From an uncultured Bryobacteraceae bacterium (GTDB taxonomy: Bacteria; Acidobacteriota; Terriglobia; Bryobacterales; Bryobacteraceae), in the NCBI GenBank assembly GCA_937921835.1, contig CAKZVG010000274.1, positions 1 to 6,585 on the forward strand: a DNA stretch of 6,585 bases, in the 5' to 3' direction. Below the pieces are notes generated by a model, which saw only the letters and a program-made list of their open reading frames with translations, made no database searches and had not been told where the DNA came from. Position 1 is the stretch's first letter. Each line of letters opens with the position of its first letter. The translations under genes were made by a program, and so were the position numbers. Positions 3,775 through 6,585 of this stretch are shown piece by piece.

Positions 3775-6585
3775 ATGCGTCTTTTTTCCGTGGTCCTTGT
3801 TTTGGCGGCGGGCGCTTGCCTCGCGCAGGAGTTCCGCGGCCGGATTGCCGGCCTGGTCAGCGACCCGTCCGGAGTGGGCGCGGCCAGGATCCGCGTGCGG
3901 GCGGTGAACCAGCAGACCGGCACTTCGATCGAAACCGCGACCAACGAAACCGGCTCCTATCTGCTCCCCTTCGTCCCGCCAGGGACCTATACCGTGACGG
4001 CCGAAGGCCCCGGCTTCAAACGCGCCGAGTGGCCGGACGTCCAGGTGCTGACCAACGCCGGAGTCACGCTCCATATCCGCCTGGAACTGGGCGCGGTCGA
4101 GCAGAGCGTCACGGTGAGCGCCGCGCCGCCGCTGCTCAGCCTCTCCAACGCCGACCTCGGGCAGGTGGTAGACCGGCGCTACGTCTCCACGGTGGCCGTT
4201 GCTCTCACCCGGAACACGGTCGCCGCGGCGCGCCTTGCGCCCGGCGTCACGGGCAAGATCGGGACGTTCTCAAGTAATGACCAGACCGAGATCAGCATCA
4301 CCGGCGGCGGCTCCACCCAGGCCCGCAACGAGTTCACGCTCGATGGCATTCCCAACACCGTGCCGCAGGGCGGCGGCAACATCGTCTACGTGCCCGCGCT
4401 CGACTCGGTCGAGGACGTCAAGGTCAACACCACCATGTTCGACGCCTCGCTCGGCCACTCCAACGGCGGCGCGGTGAACATCACCACCAAAGGCGGGAGC
4501 AACGATCTGCACGGGACGGCGTATCTCTACAAACGCTGGGCCGCGCTCGACGCCAATAGTTGGGTGAATAACCGCCTGGGGCTGCCCAAGCCGCCCGTCA
4601 GCTACCGCCAGTACGGCTTCAATCTCGGCGGACCGGTGCTGATCCCAAGGCTGTATCAGGGGCGCAACCGCACGTTCTTTTTCTTCGCCCGCGAGGACGA
4701 CAAGGTCGCCAGCGCCATCAGCCGCCAGAGCCGCGTGCCCACGGACCTTGAACGGGCTGGCGACTTCTCCCAAACCTTGAGCCGCGTGGGAACGCCTCTC
4801 ACCGTCTTCGATCCCGCCACCACCGTGGCCGCAGGCAGCCGCGCCCAGCGCCAGGCCTTCGCCGGAAACCGCATCCCGGCCAGCCGCCTTGATCCCACGG
4901 GCGTTGCGGTGCTGAAGCTCTACCCGCTGCCCAACCAGTCCGTGCCGGTGCAGATCGACCGCCTCAACTGGGGCGCGACCGGGGTCAACGACACTCAGAA
5001 CCACAACACCAACGTGCGCCTCGACCACCAGTTCAGCGAACGCCACCGCCTGTTCGGCCGCTTCAGCCGCCTGTTCCGCGATCAGAACGGGGTGGTCTTC
5101 TTTCCGGGACCGAACGACTTTCCGATCGCCGGCACCGACAGCATCGCCGACATCTCGCGCAAGTTCCACTCCTTCGCGCTCGACGATACCTTCGTGCTGA
5201 CGCCCTCCTTCGCCGGCAGCCTGCGCTACGGCCTTTCGCGGCGCTCGCAGGAGACCCAGCGCGGCGCTTACGGTCTGGACGGGGCGGCGCTGTCGCTGCC
5301 GCCGGCCATCCTCGCCAACCAGCGTTTCAAGGGCTACCCGCTGTTCCGCCTGGGCGAGAACATGGCTACCATCGGCGGCTTTCACAGTCTCGAAGCCACC
5401 GAGCAGCAGGCGCTGCTGGCGACGTTCACCAAGCTCACCGGACGCCACGGAACGAAGTTCGGCGTCGATTACCGCCTGGCGCGCTGGAACCGCCTGGTGC
5501 CGGGAACCGCGGGTCCGGGCGATTTCACCTTCAACGCCGTATTCACTCGCGAGGATCCTTTCACGAATGCGAGTTCGGATCGCAGCGGCTCCGCGATGGC
5601 GTCATTGCTGCTGGGCGCGCCGGCCTCGGGCTCGATCGGCTTCGCCAGCCCGGTCTCGATGCAGAATCACTACCTGGCCGCGTTCCTTCAGGAGGACTGG
5701 AAGATCCACCGCCGGCTGACCATCAATCTCGGCCTGCGCTATGAACTCGAGACTCCCTGGACCGAGCGCTACAACCGCATCAGTTCCGGATTCGACTTCG
5801 CAGCGCCGTTTCCCGTCCGCGTTCCGGGGCTGGACCTGCGCGGCGGGCTGCTGTTCGCAGGTGAGGGCGGGCGGAGCCGGCGCGGCGGACCGCTCGATGG
5901 CAACAACTTCGGTCCCCGCTTCGGACTGGCCTGGCAAGTTGCCGCGCGCACCGTGGTCCGCACGGGTTACGGGCTCTTCTACGGAATTCAGTCGTTCAAC
6001 AGCAGCTTCCTCGGTGAAGTGGACGCTTTCAGCGCGGTGACCCCCTTCGTCGGGACCACCGACGGCGGCGCCACCGTGGCCAACACGCTGCGCAACCCGT
6101 TCCCCAGCGGCATCGCCGAACCGGTAGGGACCTCGCAAGGCCTCGCCACCCAGTTCGGAAACGCGCTGGCCTTCTTCAACCCGGCGCGCGTGAACCCCTA
6201 TAACCAGCAATGGCAGTTCAGCGTGCAGCACGAACTGCCCGGACTGGTGCTGATCGACGCCGCCTACGTGGGAATGCTGAGCACCAAGCAACTGGAAAGC
6301 TTCAACCTGAACGAGAAGCCGGACCGCTATCTGGAACTCGGCGCCGCCGAGAACACCCGCGTCGCCAATCCGTTCCTCGGTCTGGCGCCGCCGCGATCCA
6401 CCCTGGGGCAGGGCGCCACCATCGTGCAGAGCCGCCTGTGGCCCGCCTACCCGCAGTTCACCACCCTGACGATGCACGGCGCCAACACCGGCCGCGCCTC
6501 CTATCACGCCGCGCAGCTCAAACTGGAGAAACGATTCTCCTCGGGCTTCGCGGCGTTGTTCTCGCATTCTGCGTTTCTCTTCGCG
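3775..6585 (+). CDS. Oar-like TonB-dependent outer-membrane receptor, 3'-truncated by window edge
   Basis: The frame is open for 937 codons without a stop and runs off the right edge; relatives usually have about 1000-1200 residues, so perhaps 100-250 are missing. The ATG is the first usable start after an in-frame TGA at 3727-3729. Residues 1-17 are a signal peptide (VVLVLAAGACLA, cleaved before QEF). Residues 24-105 form a carboxypeptidase-regulatory-like beta-sandwich (GLVSDPSGVGAARIRVRAVN, GSYLLPFVPPGTYTVTAEGPG). Residues 115-245 are the plug, with NEFTLDGIPN (185-194), SVEDVKV and GGAVNITTKGGSNDLHGTAY. The barrel follows, with FNLGGPVLIP (282-291), RNRTFFFFARED, AGNRIPASRLDP, FLQEDWKIHRRLTINLGLRYE and NFGPRFGLAW. 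Such proteins span the outer membrane and, with TonB energy, take up large or scarce ligands or serve in surface adhesion and export. The substrate is unknown. The neighbouring divergent sulfatase suggests a sulfated ligand, an inference from order only. Family style points to Acidobacteriota. Confidence 0.94.
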   Translation, partial: MRLFSVVLVLAAGACLAQEFRGRIAGLVSDPSGVGAARIRVRAVNQQTGTSIETATNETGSYLLPFVPPGTYTVTAEGPGFKRAEWPDVQVLTNAGVTLHIRLELGAVEQSVTVSAAPPLLSLSNADLGQVVDRRYVSTVAVALTRNTVAAARLAPGVTGKIGTFSSNDQTEISITGGGSTQARNEFTLDGIPNTVPQGGGNIVYVPALDSVEDVKVNTTMFDASLGHSNGGAVNITTKGGSNDLHGTAYLYKRWAALDANSWVNNRLGLPKPPVSYRQYGFNLGGPVLIPRLYQGRNRTFFFFAREDDKVASAISRQSRVPTDLERAGDFSQTLSRVGTPLTVFDPATTVAAGSRAQRQAFAGNRIPASRLDPTGVAVLKLYPLPNQSVPVQIDRLNWGATGVNDTQNHNTNVRLDHQFSERHRLFGRFSRLFRDQNGVVFFPGPNDFPIAGTDSIADISRKFHSFALDDTFVLTPSFAGSLRYGLSRRSQETQRGAYGLDGAALSLPPAILANQRFKGYPLFRLGENMATIGGFHSLEATEQQALLATFTKLTGRHGTKFGVDYRLARWNRLVPGTAGPGDFTFNAVFTREDPFTNASSDRSGSAMASLLLGAPASGSIGFASPVSMQNHYLAAFLQEDWKIHRRLTINLGLRYELETPWTERYNRISSGFDFAAPFPVRVPGLDLRGGLLFAGEGGRSRRGGPLDGNNFGPRFGLAWQVAARTVVRTGYGLFYGIQSFNSSFLGEVDAFSAVTPFVGTTDGGATVANTLRNPFPSGIAEPVGTSQGLATQFGNALAFFNPARVNPYNQQWQFSVQHELPGLVLIDAAYVGMLSTKQLESFNLNEKPDRYLELGAAENTRVANPFLGLAPPRSTLGQGATIVQSRLWPAYPQFTTLTMHGANTGRASYHAAQLKLEKRFSSGFAALFSHSAFLFA

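Noticed and set aside
3775..3825. Lipoprotein signal in the receptor (Cys15 in AAGAC)
   Set aside because: The residue at -3 from the Cys is Ala rather than Leu-like, and a standard signal peptidase I site (CLA before QEF) lies just after it.
4270..5448. 392-codon open frame on the - strand
   Set aside because: It lies wholly opposite the TonB-receptor gene, whose translation matches a known family throughout. Its own translation is rich in Ala, Gly, Arg and Val with no recognisable domain, as expected of an antisense shadow in GC-rich DNA.
5602..6567. 321-codon open frame on the - strand
   Set aside because: Antisense to the receptor barrel; low-complexity composition and no family features.

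Overview
The window is GC-rich, densely coding bacterial DNA with no RNA gene, CRISPR array or mobile element that I can see. The best lineage guess is an acidobacterium of the Solibacter/Bryobacter type. This rests mainly on the long Oar-like TonB-dependent receptor at the right end, which carries phrases typical of the large receptor families of that group (FNLGGPVLIP, YQGRNRTFFFF, AGNRIPASRLDP, LYPLPNQ). A Tat-exported sulfatase beside it fits. This is an inference from remembered family style, not a search result.

Left part (1-2274, + strand): a compact three-gene type VI secretion (T6SS) spike module. It holds the C-terminal three quarters or so of a VgrG spike protein (its start lies outside the window), a 201-residue protein that resembles the DUF6931 family, and a 97-residue PAAR tip protein. 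The genes are separated by one base each and look like a single operon. VgrG and PAAR together form the puncturing tip of the secreted needle. The middle protein is the unknown and is a plausible adaptor or cargo. No recognisable toxin or immunity gene lies inside the window.

Middle (2293-3690, - strand): a complete type I sulfatase with a twin-arginine signal peptide and an intact CTPTR formylglycine motif. It converges on the PAAR gene across an 18-base gap, which marks the right edge of the T6SS module.

Right part (3775-6585, + strand): a very large reading frame, open to the window edge. It encodes an outer-membrane TonB-dependent receptor with an N-terminal carboxypeptidase-regulatory-like domain, a plug and most of a beta-barrel. 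It is divergent from the sulfatase across an 84-base spacer that must hold the 5' signals of both genes. The pair suggests capture and desulfation of a sulfated compound, but that link rests only on gene order.

I found no convincing new system. The most worthwhile items are the uncharacterised protein between VgrG and PAAR, the near-exact internal DNA duplication in the PAAR gene, and the divergent sulfatase/receptor pair.
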